NCBI GenBank assembly: GCA_002172915.1
Contig: NHBW01000006.1
Location: 1 to 64,000 of the forward strand
Source of the DNA: Hyphomonas sp. TMED17
Lineage (GTDB): Bacteria > Pseudomonadota > Alphaproteobacteria > Caulobacterales > Hyphomonadaceae
DNA: 64,000 nt
Direction of reading: 5' to 3'
Below the pieces are notes generated by a model that did not search any database, was not told the origin of the DNA, and saw only the letters and a program-made list of their open reading frames with translations. Positions within the stretch are counted from its first letter, which is position 1, and every line of letters begins with the position of its first letter. Positions 33,075 through 42,790 of the stretch are shown piece by piece. Position numbers and translations under genes: made by a program.

Positions 33075-34292
33075 CTATTCGTCGGGCGCCAGCCGCTCAA
33101 TAAGTGTCCGCCACTTGTCGAAAGCAAGCCGCTGTGAACCATAGTTCTCAGTAAAACGGCTCGCCTTCGTGGCCATCCTTTTGCATTGCGCCCGGTCATT
33201 GGAAAGCCGGATGATCAGATCGGCCAGCTCAGCACCTTCACCTGCCGCAACTGTGACCCCAAACTCATGCCGCGCTATTAAACGACCAATCTCACCTGCT
33301 GGATCGCCAATCATGATTACACCACGGCCAATCGCGGTAATGCCGTAAAGCTTACTCGGGACGATCAATCCCTCCATTTCAGGGCGCAGGCTGATCCAGT
33401 GCATATCCGGCAAGCTGAGTGAGCGCGCCAGCGCTTGCCGCGGCTGATACGGTTTAAAAATCAGGTTGCCGAGGCCGTGGACCTCGGATTGCAATTCCAC
33501 CTCCTGGCGCAAATGCCCGCCGCCAATGAACAGGAATTTTATCGACGTGTGAGCTTTCAGCCGCCGTGCGGCCTCCAGAATCGTCCCGAAATCATGTGCC
33601 CGTCCGAGATTACCAGAGTAGCCGATTATAAAATCACTGCTTGAAAACCCCCACTCCTGCCGAAGCGCTTCTGAACCGGCGGCAGAATCTCGCAATGCTT
33701 CATCGTCTGAAAAATTATGAATAATATCAATACGATCAGAAACCACGCCTAGCTGTTCAAGCCTCGACGCCATACGCTCGCCAATCGCAACATTCATACT
33801 GGCCTGCCGGAGCGACCGGTTCCGGACATAGTTGAGTAAACCGACTAAAGGTGGCGTGACGCCGAGTTCGGTTGCGACTTCCGGGAACAAATCCTGAAGC
33901 CAATTAATGCGAATGGCCCGTTTAAGCCGACCGGCCAGTCCGATTGGCACGCCTAGTAGTGGTGGATCTGTCTTGATTACCAACAAGCTACCACGCCGCG
34001 CGATTTTAAGGACGGCAAGAACACTGCTAATGTAGAAGGACAGATAATCGACCGCACGCCCAAGCAATCCCGCACGCCCGAACCCGGTGGTTGGCACTCT
34101 AAAAATATCGACATTTTCAATCTGTTCGAACGGCGCATATCGAACGTCTTGATCCGCATAAGATAGCCGTGATGTGATGACGCTAACCCGGTCACCATTC
34201 GCACCCAAATGTCCGGCAAGGTCGGTAAGGATTTGTGCCGTCGCACTTTCATCCGGGTAGAAGAAACGATTAACGAGGATGATGTGCTTCAT
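33075..34292 (-). CDS. GT4-family glycosyltransferase (WbuB/WcaI-like), exopolysaccharide
   Basis: A 405-residue GT-B glycosyltransferase. The N-terminal domain starts HIILVNRFFYPDESATAQIL, characteristic of the WcaI/WbuB group; the C-terminal GT4 domain has FIIGYSGNLGRAHDFGTILE, IKFLFIGGGHLRQEVE and the donor-binding EX7E-like stretch MEGLIVPSKLYGITAIGRGV. The start is the ATG at 34292 (MKHIILVN); the upstream frame adds an unlikely basic leader. It is divergent from gmd-fcl, so its donor may be GDP-fucose or a related sugar (inference). It should act on the undecaprenyl-linked repeat unit at the inner face of the membrane. Confidence 0.85.
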   Translation of the reverse strand: MKHIILVNRFFYPDESATAQILTDLAGHLGANGDRVSVITSRLSYADQDVRYAPFEQIENVDIFRVPTTGFGRAGLLGRAVDYLSFYISSVLAVLKIARRGSLLVIKTDPPLLGVPIGLAGRLKRAIRINWLQDLFPEVATELGVTPPLVGLLNYVRNRSLRQASMNVAIGERMASRLEQLGVVSDRIDIIHNFSDDEALRDSAAGSEALRQEWGFSSSDFIIGYSGNLGRAHDFGTILEAARRLKAHTSIKFLFIGGGHLRQEVELQSEVHGLGNLIFKPYQPRQALARSLSLPDMHWISLRPEMEGLIVPSKLYGITAIGRGVIMIGDPAGEIGRLIARHEFGVTVAAGEGAELADLIIRLSNDRAQCKRMATKASRFTENYGSQRLAFDKWRTLIERLAPDE

Positions 34293-34509
34293 TCTTTTTG
34301 CTTTTGGCATACGCTTTGCCCACCCTGTAATAAAGCGCAACAACCGCGCGCATCGCCCCGCGATATGGAGCTAATACAATATCTGGTCATTGATGACACA
34401 AATTAATGATCAAATAGCATATTCTATGGATTTTTGGTTCTATATGATTGCCGGCGGCAACGCTTCAGCCTAATAAATTGCGGTGTCTTAGAGGGGCATT
34501 GGACGCAAT

Positions 34510-35580
34510 ATGGATCACTCGAATAAAACTGCGCTGATTACTGGCGCAACCGGCCAGGACGGCGCTTATCTGATCGAACTGCTACTCGAGAAAGGGTATC
34601 GGGTGCACGGATTGAAGCGGCGCTCCTCGTCCTTCAACACCGGCCGGATCGAACAATTCTACCAGGACCCGCACGAGACCGATCCCCGGCTTATACTTCA
34701 TTACGGCGACATGACTGACTCCACCAATATCATCCGGATTGTGCAGGAAACCCAGCCGGACGAGATCTATAATCTCGCGGCCCAGAGCCATGTTCAAGTT
34801 AGCTTTGAAACCCCGGAATACACCGCCCAAGCCGACGCTGTTGGCGCCCTTCGTCTGCTCGAGGCAATTCGCATCCTCGGCTTCGAGGATAAAACACGTT
34901 TCTACCAAGCCTCAACATCGGAATTGTACGGCCTGGTGCAGGAAGTTCCCCAAAGCGAAACAACTCCCTTCTATCCACGCTCGCCATACGCTGCAGCAAA
35001 GCTTTACGCCTACTGGATCACGGTGAATTATCGCGAAGCATATGGCATGCATGCCTCAAACGGTATTTTGTTCAATCACGAAAGCCCGTTACGGGGCGAG
35101 ACCTTTGTCACCCGCAAGATCACTCGCGCCGCAGCCGCCATTTCTTTAGGCCGCCAGGACAAACTCTATCTCGGCAATCTTGATGCTAAGCGCGACTGGG
35201 GTCATGCGAAAGAATATGTTCGCGGCATGTGGCTGATGACGCAACAAGACACCCCTGATGATTATGTTCTGGCAACTGGAGAAACCACGACTGTCAGGCA
35301 GTTTGTTGACTGGGCTTTCGACGATGTCGGGCTGAATCTGGAATGGTCAGGCACCGGCATCGATGAGAAAGGTTATGATAAAGCCACTGGCCGCTGCTTG
35401 ATCGAAGTCGATCCGCGCTATTTCCGTCCAACTGAAGTCGACCTGTTACTCGGTGACCCGCGTAAAGCACGCGAAAAGCTTGGCTGGTCGCACGAAACCT
35501 CTGTCCGCGAGCTTGCTAGAGAAATGGTGCTCGCCGATCTCGCCCTGATGGAAAACCCGGCTATTGCAGGCGGGAACTAA
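34510..35580 (+). CDS. gmd: GDP-mannose 4,6-dehydratase
   Basis: A 356-residue short-chain-dehydrogenase-type enzyme that converts GDP-D-mannose to GDP-4-keto-6-deoxy-D-mannose, the first step to GDP-L-fucose. Seen: the NADP-binding [10 protein letters not shown] at residues 11-20, [38 protein letters not shown] (catalytic Ser/Thr and Glu), [12 protein letters not shown] (catalytic Tyr and Lys), [16 protein letters not shown] and [12 protein letters not shown]. Length is normal. It is 4 nt from fcl, with which it forms an operon supplying GDP-fucose to the exopolysaccharide machinery. Confidence 0.95.
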   Translation: MDHSNKTALITGATGQDGAYLIELLLEKGYRVHGLKRRSSSFNTGRIEQFYQDPHETDPRLILHYGDMTDSTNIIRIVQETQPDEIYNLAAQSHVQVSFETPEYTAQADAVGALRLLEAIRILGFEDKTRFYQASTSELYGLVQEVPQSETTPFYPRSPYAAAKLYAYWITVNYREAYGMHASNGILFNHESPLRGETFVTRKITRAAAAISLGRQDKLYLGNLDAKRDWGHAKEYVRGMWLMTQQDTPDDYVLATGETTTVRQFVDWAFDDVGLNLEWSGTGIDEKGYDKATGRCLIEVDPRYFRPTEVDLLLGDPRKAREKLGWSHETSVRELAREMVLADLALMENPAIAGGN

Positions 35581-35584
35581 TACG

Positions 35585-36559
35585 ATGTTCGATTTGGCAG
35601 ATAAACGGATCCTCGTCCTCGGCCACCGGGGCATGGTCGGCAGTGCAATTATTCGCCGTCTGCGAACAACAACCTGCACCATCCTTACCGCAGAACGCTC
35701 GGTTGCGGATTTGCGTCGGCAATCCGCGGTCGAGGCACTTATCAGCCGACTGGCCCCTGACGCAATTATATTGGCGGCCGCAAAAGTCGGCGGCATTTAT
35801 GCTAATGATACCTATCCGGCCGAATTCTTGTACGACAATCTGGTGATGACAACCAATGTCGTCGAAGCCGCGCATCGCGCAGACGTCAATCGGATGCTGA
35901 TATTAGGATCAAGCTGCATCTATCCGAAATTTGCAGATCAGCCAATCACCGAGGATGCACTGCTTACCGGACCGCTTGAACCGACGAATGAATGGTATGC
36001 TATTGCCAAGATCGCCGGCATAAAACTCGCCCAAGCCTATCGCCGGCAATATGAACGTGATTATATCTCGGCTATGCCGACCAATCTTTACGGCCCGGGC
36101 GATAATTTTGACCTGGCCACAAGCCATGTGCTGCCGGCGCTCATCAGAAAAGTCCATGAAGCAAAAGTGTCGGGCGAAGAATCCGTAACAATATGGGGAA
36201 GCGGCACGCCAAAACGCGAATTCATGCATTGTGATGATTGCGCGAGCGCACTGATCTATTTGCTGGAGCATTATTCCGGTCACGAGCATGTTAATGTCGG
36301 CACGGGATCAGATTTATCAATCCATGAGCTTGCTTTGAAAATCTGCACAGCCGTCGGGTTTCAAGGCGAAATTAGAAATGATTTGTCAAAACCGGACGGG
36401 ACACCACGAAAACTTATGTCGTCCAGTCGGCTTCAGGAACTTGGATGGCAGCCGGCAATCCCGCTTGAGCAGGGTATTCCGGAGACCTATCAATGGTACT
36501 TGGACAATGGACAATCCCAACAGGAGCAAAACATCCCGAGCCGTCTCGTTCATCGTTGA
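35585..36559 (+). CDS. fcl: GDP-L-fucose synthase
   Basis: A 324-residue bifunctional epimerase/reductase making GDP-L-fucose from the Gmd product. Motifs: Rossmann GHRGMVGSAI at residues 11-20, AAAKVGGIYAND, LGSSCIYPKF (catalytic Ser), NEWYAIAKIAG (Tyr and Lys of the YxxxK pair), MPTNLYGPGDNFD, GSGTPKREFMHCDDCA and VNVGTGSDLSI. The start is the ATG at 35585, right after gmd; the TTG inside gmd at 35564 is rejected. The order gmd-fcl is the usual one for fucose-containing surface polysaccharides. A stem-loop overlaps its stop codon. Confidence 0.93.
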   Translation: MFDLADKRILVLGHRGMVGSAIIRRLRTTTCTILTAERSVADLRRQSAVEALISRLAPDAIILAAAKVGGIYANDTYPAEFLYDNLVMTTNVVEAAHRADVNRMLILGSSCIYPKFADQPITEDALLTGPLEPTNEWYAIAKIAGIKLAQAYRRQYERDYISAMPTNLYGPGDNFDLATSHVLPALIRKVHEAKVSGEESVTIWGSGTPKREFMHCDDCASALIYLLEHYSGHEHVNVGTGSDLSIHELALKICTAVGFQGEIRNDLSKPDGTPRKLMSSSRLQELGWQPAIPLEQGIPETYQWYLDNGQSQQEQNIPSRLVHR

Positions 36560-36565
36560 GACGGC
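36540..36565 (+). terminator. Stem-loop spanning the fcl stop codon
   Basis: A perfect 8-bp inverted repeat, GCCGTCTC (36540-36547) and GAGACGGC (36558-36565), with a 10-nt loop; the TGA stop lies at 36557-36559. There is no T tract, so it may act as an mRNA-stabilising or weak terminator element rather than a classical terminator. Confidence 0.4.
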
Positions 36566-36733
36566 CGCAGAATTAGTGACCGCTGCGAGATAAAATATAT
36601 TAAAATTAATGTTAGAATACTAATTAAACATAGCAAAAAATATGAATAAAACATACAAACCAAATGATAGGGGCGCGAATACATTGATGCCTCATTATAT
36701 TCGCTCTAGCCAGGCGCGCGGGGGATCAAGAAG

Positions 36734-37417
36734 TTGAGCTATTTTCGGCAGTTAGCACTCGCAATTCTGTCAGCTTTCTGCGTCGCCGCGTGCGCGACAT
36801 CTTCTGGCAACAATGATACACTTGCATCTGACCTCGCGCCCCCGGATTCAACCAGCCGAGCCGTGACGGCCGAAACCGAAGTCGCACCGCTTGATATTGT
36901 TAATATCCGCGTCTTCGGCGTTACAGATCTGAGTGGCGATTATCAGGTCGGACCTGATGGTAAGATAAAAGTACCGCTGATTGGAAGCGTGCAGGCGTCC
37001 GGCCTGTCGGTTATAGAGCTTGCCCTGCAATTGGAAACCATGCTCGGTGACACCTATTTGATTGATCCGGACGTCACTATCTCGGTTGATCGCCGGAATA
37101 GCGCGCAGGAAATCACGGTCGAGGGCTCGGTCAACCGGCCCGGCATTTACCCCGTACGCGGCGATATCACGCTATTACAGGCGGTTGCGCTCGGTGGTGG
37201 CCCCTCGGACACAGCCAATCCCAACAAAGTGGTCATTTTCCGTCAGATTAATGGCGAACGACGTGCCGCCGGCTTCGATCTGGAAGCCATCCGGCGAGGC
37301 GAATCCGATGACCCTGTGATCTACGGCAATGACATTATCGTCGTAGATGGTGACGAAGCGCGCGAAACCTATGGCGACCTTTTAAGGTCTGTCCCACTTT
37401 TACTTTTCCTTTTCTAG
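36734..37417 (+). CDS. Polysaccharide export lipoprotein (Wza/OPX-like)
   Basis: A 227-residue outer-membrane polysaccharide export protein. The TTG start at 36734 is preceded by GGGG about 9 nt upstream. The lipoprotein signal (LALAILSAFCVAACATSS) has lipobox VAAC (Cys20). The poly-export domain begins APLDIVNIRVFGVTDLSGDY and LIGSVQASGLSVIELALQLE, then a SLBB-type domain (QEITVEGSVNRPGIYPVRGD; LLQAVALGGGPSDTANPNKV). It lacks the long C-terminal helix region of E. coli Wza, as in GumB/ExoF-type short proteins, so export across the outer membrane may need a separate porin. The Wzc-like gene starts 13 nt after its stop. Confidence 0.9.
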   Translation: MSYFRQLALAILSAFCVAACATSSGNNDTLASDLAPPDSTSRAVTAETEVAPLDIVNIRVFGVTDLSGDYQVGPDGKIKVPLIGSVQASGLSVIELALQLETMLGDTYLIDPDVTISVDRRNSAQEITVEGSVNRPGIYPVRGDITLLQAVALGGGPSDTANPNKVVIFRQINGERRAAGFDLEAIRRGESDDPVIYGNDIIVVDGDEARETYGDLLRSVPLLLFLF

Positions 37418-37430
37418 AAAGCGCGATCAC

Positions 37431-39695
37431 ATGGCCGACCGTCAGAACCGCGAAATCAACGAGCATGAGACTCATACGGTTGCCACGCATCCGGACAGGT
37501 CGATCAACGCCTATTATCCGGGCTATCAAACCCCTTACGGCGCCGATATTGAAGACGAAGACGGATTTGATTTCTGGGCCACTGTCTACATGCTTTGGCG
37601 GCGGAAATGGTTGATGCTGGCCATTGTCTTTGTCGGAGTTTTGGCAAGCATTATACTAAATTTGCAGACGATGCCGCTATATCGCGCGGTTACAACAATC
37701 GAAATTCAGGAACAAGAACAGCAAATACTTGAACAAGGTTCGCTGAGTGCCACTGGCAACATCGATAACGAGTTCATGGAAACACAGTTTGCTCTGCTGC
37801 GCAGCCGTTCGCTCGCTGAGCGCGTGGCCGATATGCTCGATCTGCCCTCCGATGCCGCTTATGCCGACCAGTCGCTTGGCCGCACCGAGCGCCTCAATGA
37901 AGCGACAACTGTTCTGTCTAAAAATATCAGTATCAAACCGGAGGGCCGGAGCCGTATTATCCGTATCGCATATACCAGCCCGATGCCGCAGGAGACGTCG
38001 CGGATTGCAAATGCATTAGTCGGGACCTTCATCGAAACCGCTCTTGAACGGAAGTATAATACTTCAGCTTATGCCAGAAACTTTCTTGAAGAACGCCTCG
38101 CCGCCGCCAAAGCCGCACTGGAAGCCTCGGAGCGCCAGCTTGCCGTTTACGCCGCCGATCAGGGCATTCTCGAACTTGGTGGTGACAATGGCAGTATCAG
38201 CCTCGAAAGCGACACTATTATCGCCCTGAATAGCCAGCTTGCCGTTGCAAGGAGCCAACGGATTTCCAGTGAACAAACCCATCGTGCCGTCGTCGCCGAC
38301 GGCACTAATTCCGCCATGCTTAAAAGCCCGCAACTTTCGTCGCTGGAGCTCAGAAAATCCGAACTTATGGCCGAATACCTTGAACTCGGACAAACTTTTA
38401 GACCGGAATATCCGGCCATGGTCCGCCTGCGCAGCCGGATTGACGCGCTAGACACCGAAATCGTCACTGCGCGAAATCAGATCATCGCTACTATCCGGTC
38501 GGATTTCGATGCCGCCGTCGCTTTAGAGACATCGCTGCAAAACCGCATCTCGGATCTCCGGAACAGTTTACAGGAGCTGCGCGACCGTCGCATTCAATAC
38601 ACGATCCTGGAGCGTGAAGTCGATACAAACCGGGCCCAGTATGAGGCATTACTTCAACGGCTAAAAGAAATAACAACAGCGGCTGGCATCGGTAACAGCC
38701 AAATTGCCGTGATCGATCGCGCGCTGACGCCAAAGCTGCCATTTGAACCAAATTTGAGACGCGCTGTCCTACAAGCGCTAACATTGAGTATGGCTTTTGC
38801 CGTCGGCATCGTCTTCGCTCTCAACTATATCAATGACCAAATTAGAACACCCGAGGATGTCAAAACCAAACTCGGCCTGCCGGCGATTGGAACCGTGCCA
38901 ATTGTCAGTGCCTCCAGTGGTTTGATGGACGAGCTCAGGAACCCGCGGTCAATTTTGACCGAAGCTTATTTCTCGGCGCGCGCCGCACTCGACTTTGCCA
39001 CAGATGCAGGGGCACCGAAAAGCATTATGGTTACAAGCATCCGACCGTCAGAAGGGAAAACGACCTCTTCCATCGGTTTGGCAATGGCCTTTGCAAACAG
39101 CGGCCGCGATGTCCTGATCATTGATGCGGATTTACGCCGTCCTTCTTTCGTCGTCGAGCCAGGTGCCTCCATCGGCCTTTCCGGCCTTTTGACCCAGACA
39201 GCGAAACTTTCAGATAATATCGCGACCTCCTCAACCGAACGGCTGTTTTTATTACCGGCCGGCATTGTTCCACCTAATCCGGCGCAACTCCTGGCCTCTG
39301 ATAAATTTGCCGATCTTATTGCGGAAGCCGAAAGTCTGTTCGATGTCGTGATTGTTGATACCGCGCCAATCGCAAATTTCTCCGACGCACCAAGGATTTC
39401 GAACCTTGTCGAGAGCACGCTGCTGGTTCTTCATTCGGCAAAATTACGGACTCCGACGATACGGGGTGCGCTCGGGCGGCTGCTCGACAGCAATGCGCAA
39501 GTTTCAGGTGTCATCCTCAACAAGTTTAATGCCAAAGCCGCGGGCGGCTATTACAATGAGTATTATGCCTATAGCGACTATGGCAGCTACACCGAACTAT
39601 CTGCCGATACTCAAGCATCCGTCGGACATGACAAGGACAGCAAAAATAGCGGGAAATCCGGTAGCGTCTCGCCATCAGCGGATTTCAGAATATGA
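37431..39695 (+). CDS. Polysaccharide co-polymerase / tyrosine autokinase (Wzc/ExoP-like)
   Basis: A 754-residue inner-membrane BY-kinase. Order: cytosolic N-terminus (1-60), first TM helix (WLMLAIVFVGVLASIILNL, about 62-80), large periplasmic Wzz domain with coiled-coil helices (FLEERLAAAKAALEASERQL; LQNRISDLRNSLQELRDRR), second TM helix (about 444-465), then the kinase: Walker A SIRPSEGKTTSSIGLA, Walker A' DVLIIDADLRRPSF, Walker B FDVVIVDTAPI, and a C-terminal tyrosine cluster YYNEYYAYSDYGSYTE that is autophosphorylated. It controls chain length and export with the Wza-like lipoprotein just upstream. It overlaps the next gene by 4 nt (ATGA), so the operon is tightly coupled. Confidence 0.93.
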   Translation: MADRQNREINEHETHTVATHPDRSINAYYPGYQTPYGADIEDEDGFDFWATVYMLWRRKWLMLAIVFVGVLASIILNLQTMPLYRAVTTIEIQEQEQQILEQGSLSATGNIDNEFMETQFALLRSRSLAERVADMLDLPSDAAYADQSLGRTERLNEATTVLSKNISIKPEGRSRIIRIAYTSPMPQETSRIANALVGTFIETALERKYNTSAYARNFLEERLAAAKAALEASERQLAVYAADQGILELGGDNGSISLESDTIIALNSQLAVARSQRISSEQTHRAVVADGTNSAMLKSPQLSSLELRKSELMAEYLELGQTFRPEYPAMVRLRSRIDALDTEIVTARNQIIATIRSDFDAAVALETSLQNRISDLRNSLQELRDRRIQYTILEREVDTNRAQYEALLQRLKEITTAAGIGNSQIAVIDRALTPKLPFEPNLRRAVLQALTLSMAFAVGIVFALNYINDQIRTPEDVKTKLGLPAIGTVPIVSASSGLMDELRNPRSILTEAYFSARAALDFATDAGAPKSIMVTSIRPSEGKTTSSIGLAMAFANSGRDVLIIDADLRRPSFVVEPGASIGLSGLLTQTAKLSDNIATSSTERLFLLPAGIVPPNPAQLLASDKFADLIAEAESLFDVVIVDTAPIANFSDAPRISNLVESTLLVLHSAKLRTPTIRGALGRLLDSNAQVSGVILNKFNAKAAGGYYNEYYAYSDYGSYTELSADTQASVGHDKDSKNSGKSGSVSPSADFRI

Positions 39696-40852
39696 TCACG
39701 CGGCTCCTGATCGGCGAGTTTATTATTTTGCTCGCCTTTATGGGATGCCTTCTCGCCGGGCGTTTGCTGGACCCGTGGCCCGCTTATCACACACTTACAT
39801 CGGTGGTGGACCCCGACTTCGAATTACGTCGGTCCCGACAAAATCTCACCGATATTCTGAATAATGAGCCGATCCCGCCGGAAGACGCCAGGCGGGCCCG
39901 CAACACTATCGCTTTGTCCGCCCCATTCGACACGCAGCCTTATATACCGGCTTTAATTCAAGCCTCTGAAACACGAGACGTTGATGCAATGTCATCACTG
40001 GCAACCCACATTACCCGCCTTGATCCGCGCGAAAGAACCGCACGGTTTGTTGCAGCAGAGATTGCCGCGCAGCAACAGGATGCCGTCCTTTTATTCGACC
40101 GCTTAACACGGCTGATCACCCTCGATCCCGAACGCCGGCAAGCCTATATTACGAGACTGGCCGAGCTCAGCGCGACCCCTTACGGCCGGGATATTCTGTT
40201 TGACGCCGTTGCTGAAAAACCAGACTGGGCCAGAGGTCTTGTTAATGAATTGGCGCGCCAGTCAAATGACCCGGCCTTTTTGTTACAACTTTTTGAATAT
40301 TACCCGGATGGCCAGAACACTTATGTAAAGACCCTTGTCAGGGAAGGTGAATTGGAACGCGCCCATATCGCGTTTCTAGACCTTCTGCCGCAGACCCGCC
40401 GCCCCCGGGTTACAACACCTTACAATCGAGAATTCGACGAGCTCGAGGGCGCGCAGCCTTTCAACTGGGTAATCAATCGCCGATTTGGTAGTCTTGAACC
40501 AACATCAGGATTAGCCGTCAGTTTCTTCGGCGGCGGCTCGCCGGAAATAGCCAAACAATTAATTCGGGCCCCGGCTGGCCCGTTTCTATTCACTTTCGTG
40601 TCTCAGGGGGAAACTCACGCCAATGGCGGTCACTTGCAATGGACCATATCCTGTGCTCGATCCGACCAAGTCCTGTTACAAGCCCCGGTCCTGGATCTGA
40701 CAGACACGCCAACCGAAACCAGCACCGCCTTTGAAATTCCGTCGGCAAATTGCCACTTTCAATACCTGACCCTGTCAGGCGTCGCTGGCGCATATCCAAA
40801 AATAACCCGCGCGGTATTTTCTGAAACACGCCTTAGTGGAGACGCTTCATGA
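39692..40852 (+). CDS. Exopolysaccharide-locus membrane protein, TPR-like (386 aa)
   Basis: A 386-residue protein with one N-terminal membrane helix (FIILLAFMGCLLAGRLL), so probably anchored with its bulk in the periplasm. Residues about 45-260 are helical and resemble degenerate TPRs (RDVDAMSSLATHITRLDPRE; RLITLDPERRQAYITRLAEL; EGELERAHIAFLDLLPQ). The last ~120 residues are a beta-rich domain (NWVINRRFGSLEPTSGLAVS; FLFTFVSQGE; HLQWTISCARSDQVLL) that may be carbohydrate-binding. It overlaps wzc upstream and the Wzy-like gene downstream by 4 nt each, so it should be translated with them and act in polymerisation or export. No family name recognised. Confidence 0.75.
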   Translation: MITRLLIGEFIILLAFMGCLLAGRLLDPWPAYHTLTSVVDPDFELRRSRQNLTDILNNEPIPPEDARRARNTIALSAPFDTQPYIPALIQASETRDVDAMSSLATHITRLDPRERTARFVAAEIAAQQQDAVLLFDRLTRLITLDPERRQAYITRLAELSATPYGRDILFDAVAEKPDWARGLVNELARQSNDPAFLLQLFEYYPDGQNTYVKTLVREGELERAHIAFLDLLPQTRRPRVTTPYNREFDELEGAQPFNWVINRRFGSLEPTSGLAVSFFGGGSPEIAKQLIRAPAGPFLFTFVSQGETHANGGHLQWTISCARSDQVLLQAPVLDLTDTPTETSTAFEIPSANCHFQYLTLSGVAGAYPKITRAVFSETRLSGDAS

Positions 40853-42258
40853 GCGGGTCGAGAACACAACATGTAGCCGCTATACTGCAGTCCTGGATCG
40901 GGCCTGCTCTTTTAGTGGTAATTATCTTATTCGGCGGCTCATCCCGTCCGGATCAAACATCACATTTAGTTCTGCAAGCATTATCAGCGCTTGTTCTACT
41001 CTTTTACCTGCTACCGCTCAGTCGGCTCGACTGGACACAACATCGCCTGACGATATTAGGCTTAATCTCAATCGGCATACTCTGGCTGTTCCTGCAAACA
41101 TTGCATCTGCCGGCTTATATCTGGTCGCTCTTGCCCAAGCGCGACCTGATTATCGAAGGCTGGAGCCTGTTAAGTATTGAAGCAGGTTGGGGCCAACCGG
41201 TTAGTATCGATGCCGAGCGCACACGAACGGCAACACTCGGCATTTTGCCCATTTTGGCGGTATTCATCGCGATCTATCTCGGGACCGCCAAGTATACGGC
41301 CCGATCTCTCCTCTGGAAAATTCCGGTACTTGGAGCACTGACCTCGTTTGTCGGTGTCCTTCAGGTTTTGCCAACTGGCAATATTCAATTTCAACTGCAT
41401 GACGCCGACATATCGGGTGCGTCCGGACTGTTCCGCAACATCAATCATCAGGCGACATTCTGCCTTATGACACTTCCTTTCATTAGTGCCCTCGCGACAT
41501 CTTATCGAAAGTCAGTTTCTTCAGAAGATCTGGAGCAGGCGGTAAAAGTCGGTATTGCGGCCCTGTTTGGTATTTGTGTTGTTGGCGTCCTGGCGGCAGG
41601 CTCGGTCGCCGGCTATTTACTATTATTACCTGTTCTGGCCTTTTCGCTTTTAATCTATCGGGATCGCGACGCAGACAAGGTCGGGTCGGTTCCGGTCGCC
41701 ATTACGCCAACAGTGCTAATCATCGCTGCCATTCTGCTCATTGCCACCAGCCCGGTGCTAGATGGTCTAGGCGTTACATCTTTCGATAATGGTCCGCTCG
41801 CGCGCGCCGGTATCTGGACAACTACGCTCACAATAATTGCCGATCAATTCTTACTCGGCACCGGCCTTGGTACTTTCGAAATCGCCTATCGGCTTTATGA
41901 AGACGCCGATATTGTGACCACGACATTCGTTAATCACGCGCACAATGAATATTTGGAGCTTATTGTCGAACTGGGACTACCGGCCCTTGCACTGATGATC
42001 ATCGCAATCGCAATCTGGTTCCGGCAATTCATTAAATTATGGGCCGAGACGTCCGACCGATACTATATGATCCGGCGTGCAGCAGCGGTAGCGACGCTTG
42101 TCGTTTTGCTCCATAGTCTCGTAGATTATCCCGTTCGCGCACCAGCTATAGCTGGCCTGTCAGCGGCCTGCTTCGCATTGATGGCAATGCCCGGCCGCCG
42201 CGGGGGACAGGCAGAGACAGATAGTAGCTATGTCGTGCGCAAGTACATTAGATTATAG
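40849..42258 (+). CDS. O-antigen ligase/polymerase-like membrane protein (Wzy/WaaL family)
   Basis: A 469-residue integral membrane protein with about 11-12 helices. The Wzy_C/O-antigen-ligase signature is visible in the C-terminal half: a long periplasmic loop with ARAGIWTTTLTIIADQFLLG and GTGLGTFEIAYRLYED, then VNHAHNEYLELIVELGLPAL, where HAHNEYL is the typical motif carrying the functional His. RNINHQATFCLMTLPF is another conserved region. It likely polymerises the repeat unit at the periplasmic face. It ends the plus-strand export operon (wza-like, wzc-like, TPR-like, this gene) and is convergent with the VanZ-like gene. Confidence 0.85.
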   Translation: MSGSRTQHVAAILQSWIGPALLVVIILFGGSSRPDQTSHLVLQALSALVLLFYLLPLSRLDWTQHRLTILGLISIGILWLFLQTLHLPAYIWSLLPKRDLIIEGWSLLSIEAGWGQPVSIDAERTRTATLGILPILAVFIAIYLGTAKYTARSLLWKIPVLGALTSFVGVLQVLPTGNIQFQLHDADISGASGLFRNINHQATFCLMTLPFISALATSYRKSVSSEDLEQAVKVGIAALFGICVVGVLAAGSVAGYLLLLPVLAFSLLIYRDRDADKVGSVPVAITPTVLIIAAILLIATSPVLDGLGVTSFDNGPLARAGIWTTTLTIIADQFLLGTGLGTFEIAYRLYEDADIVTTTFVNHAHNEYLELIVELGLPALALMIIAIAIWFRQFIKLWAETSDRYYMIRRAAAVATLVVLLHSLVDYPVRAPAIAGLSAACFALMAMPGRRGGQAETDSSYVVRKYIRL

Positions 42259-42331
42259 CAGACACATCGCCTAATTGGTCGTAGCGTACCGCCACCGGTC
42301 ACGCTGTCAGGCTTGCATATAAGCGCCCTTT

Positions 42332-42724
42332 TCAGGGCCTGTCACTAGCTTTGGAATTCGCGCGCTCCTTATGACGATACCGCCAAACAAGATTCGCACA
42401 TAGCCCTGTGATAATGCCTAATCCGTTCGCGAGCAGGTCCCCGAAACTTGCGGTTCGTCCGAAATATGGCTGTATCCACTCGACCATTATTCCTTGCGCC
42501 ATCAGAACGGCGAAGACGCCATAGTATGGCCAGTTTGGAAATGAGAGCCGCGCGATCAGTACCACAGTAAAATATGCGCCAAAATGGTTCGCCTTATCCC
42601 ATTGGAACCACAGCCTTTGATCAATGCGGTCAACCTGCGGCAGAAATGCGATCACGGTCATAGCTATCAGCACAGCGAGGAATATGAACTGACTAAAACG
42701 GCGAAATCGGGACACACAACACAC
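42332..42724 (-). CDS. VanZ-like membrane protein
   Basis: A 130-residue protein with about four membrane helices and the VanZ-family core: FLPQVDRIDQRLWFQWDKANHF, then GIMVEWIQPYFGRTASFGDLLANGLG, whose Glu-x-x-Q and Asp-x-x-x-N residues are conserved in the family. The start is uncertain (GTG at 42724, or another GTG at 42715). It lies 66 nt downstream of the sugar-transferase gene and is probably the third gene of the minus-strand operon. VanZ-like proteins often occur in exopolysaccharide loci (for example beside EpsH-type systems); the role is unknown. Confidence 0.75.
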   Translation of the reverse strand: MCCVSRFRRFSQFIFLAVLIAMTVIAFLPQVDRIDQRLWFQWDKANHFGAYFTVVLIARLSFPNWPYYGVFAVLMAQGIMVEWIQPYFGRTASFGDLLANGLGIITGLCANLVWRYRHKERANSKASDRP

Positions 42725-42790
42725 TAGAACAGTTTTTGTTTACACCACAACATATTCATCAGGCAGGTTACGCAGTGATGTTGTGCCCGG

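Noticed and set aside
36560..36733. ops/JUMPstart element for the RfaH-like factor ahead of the export operon
   Set aside because: No GGCGGTAG-like sequence; the region is A+T-rich promoter-like DNA only.
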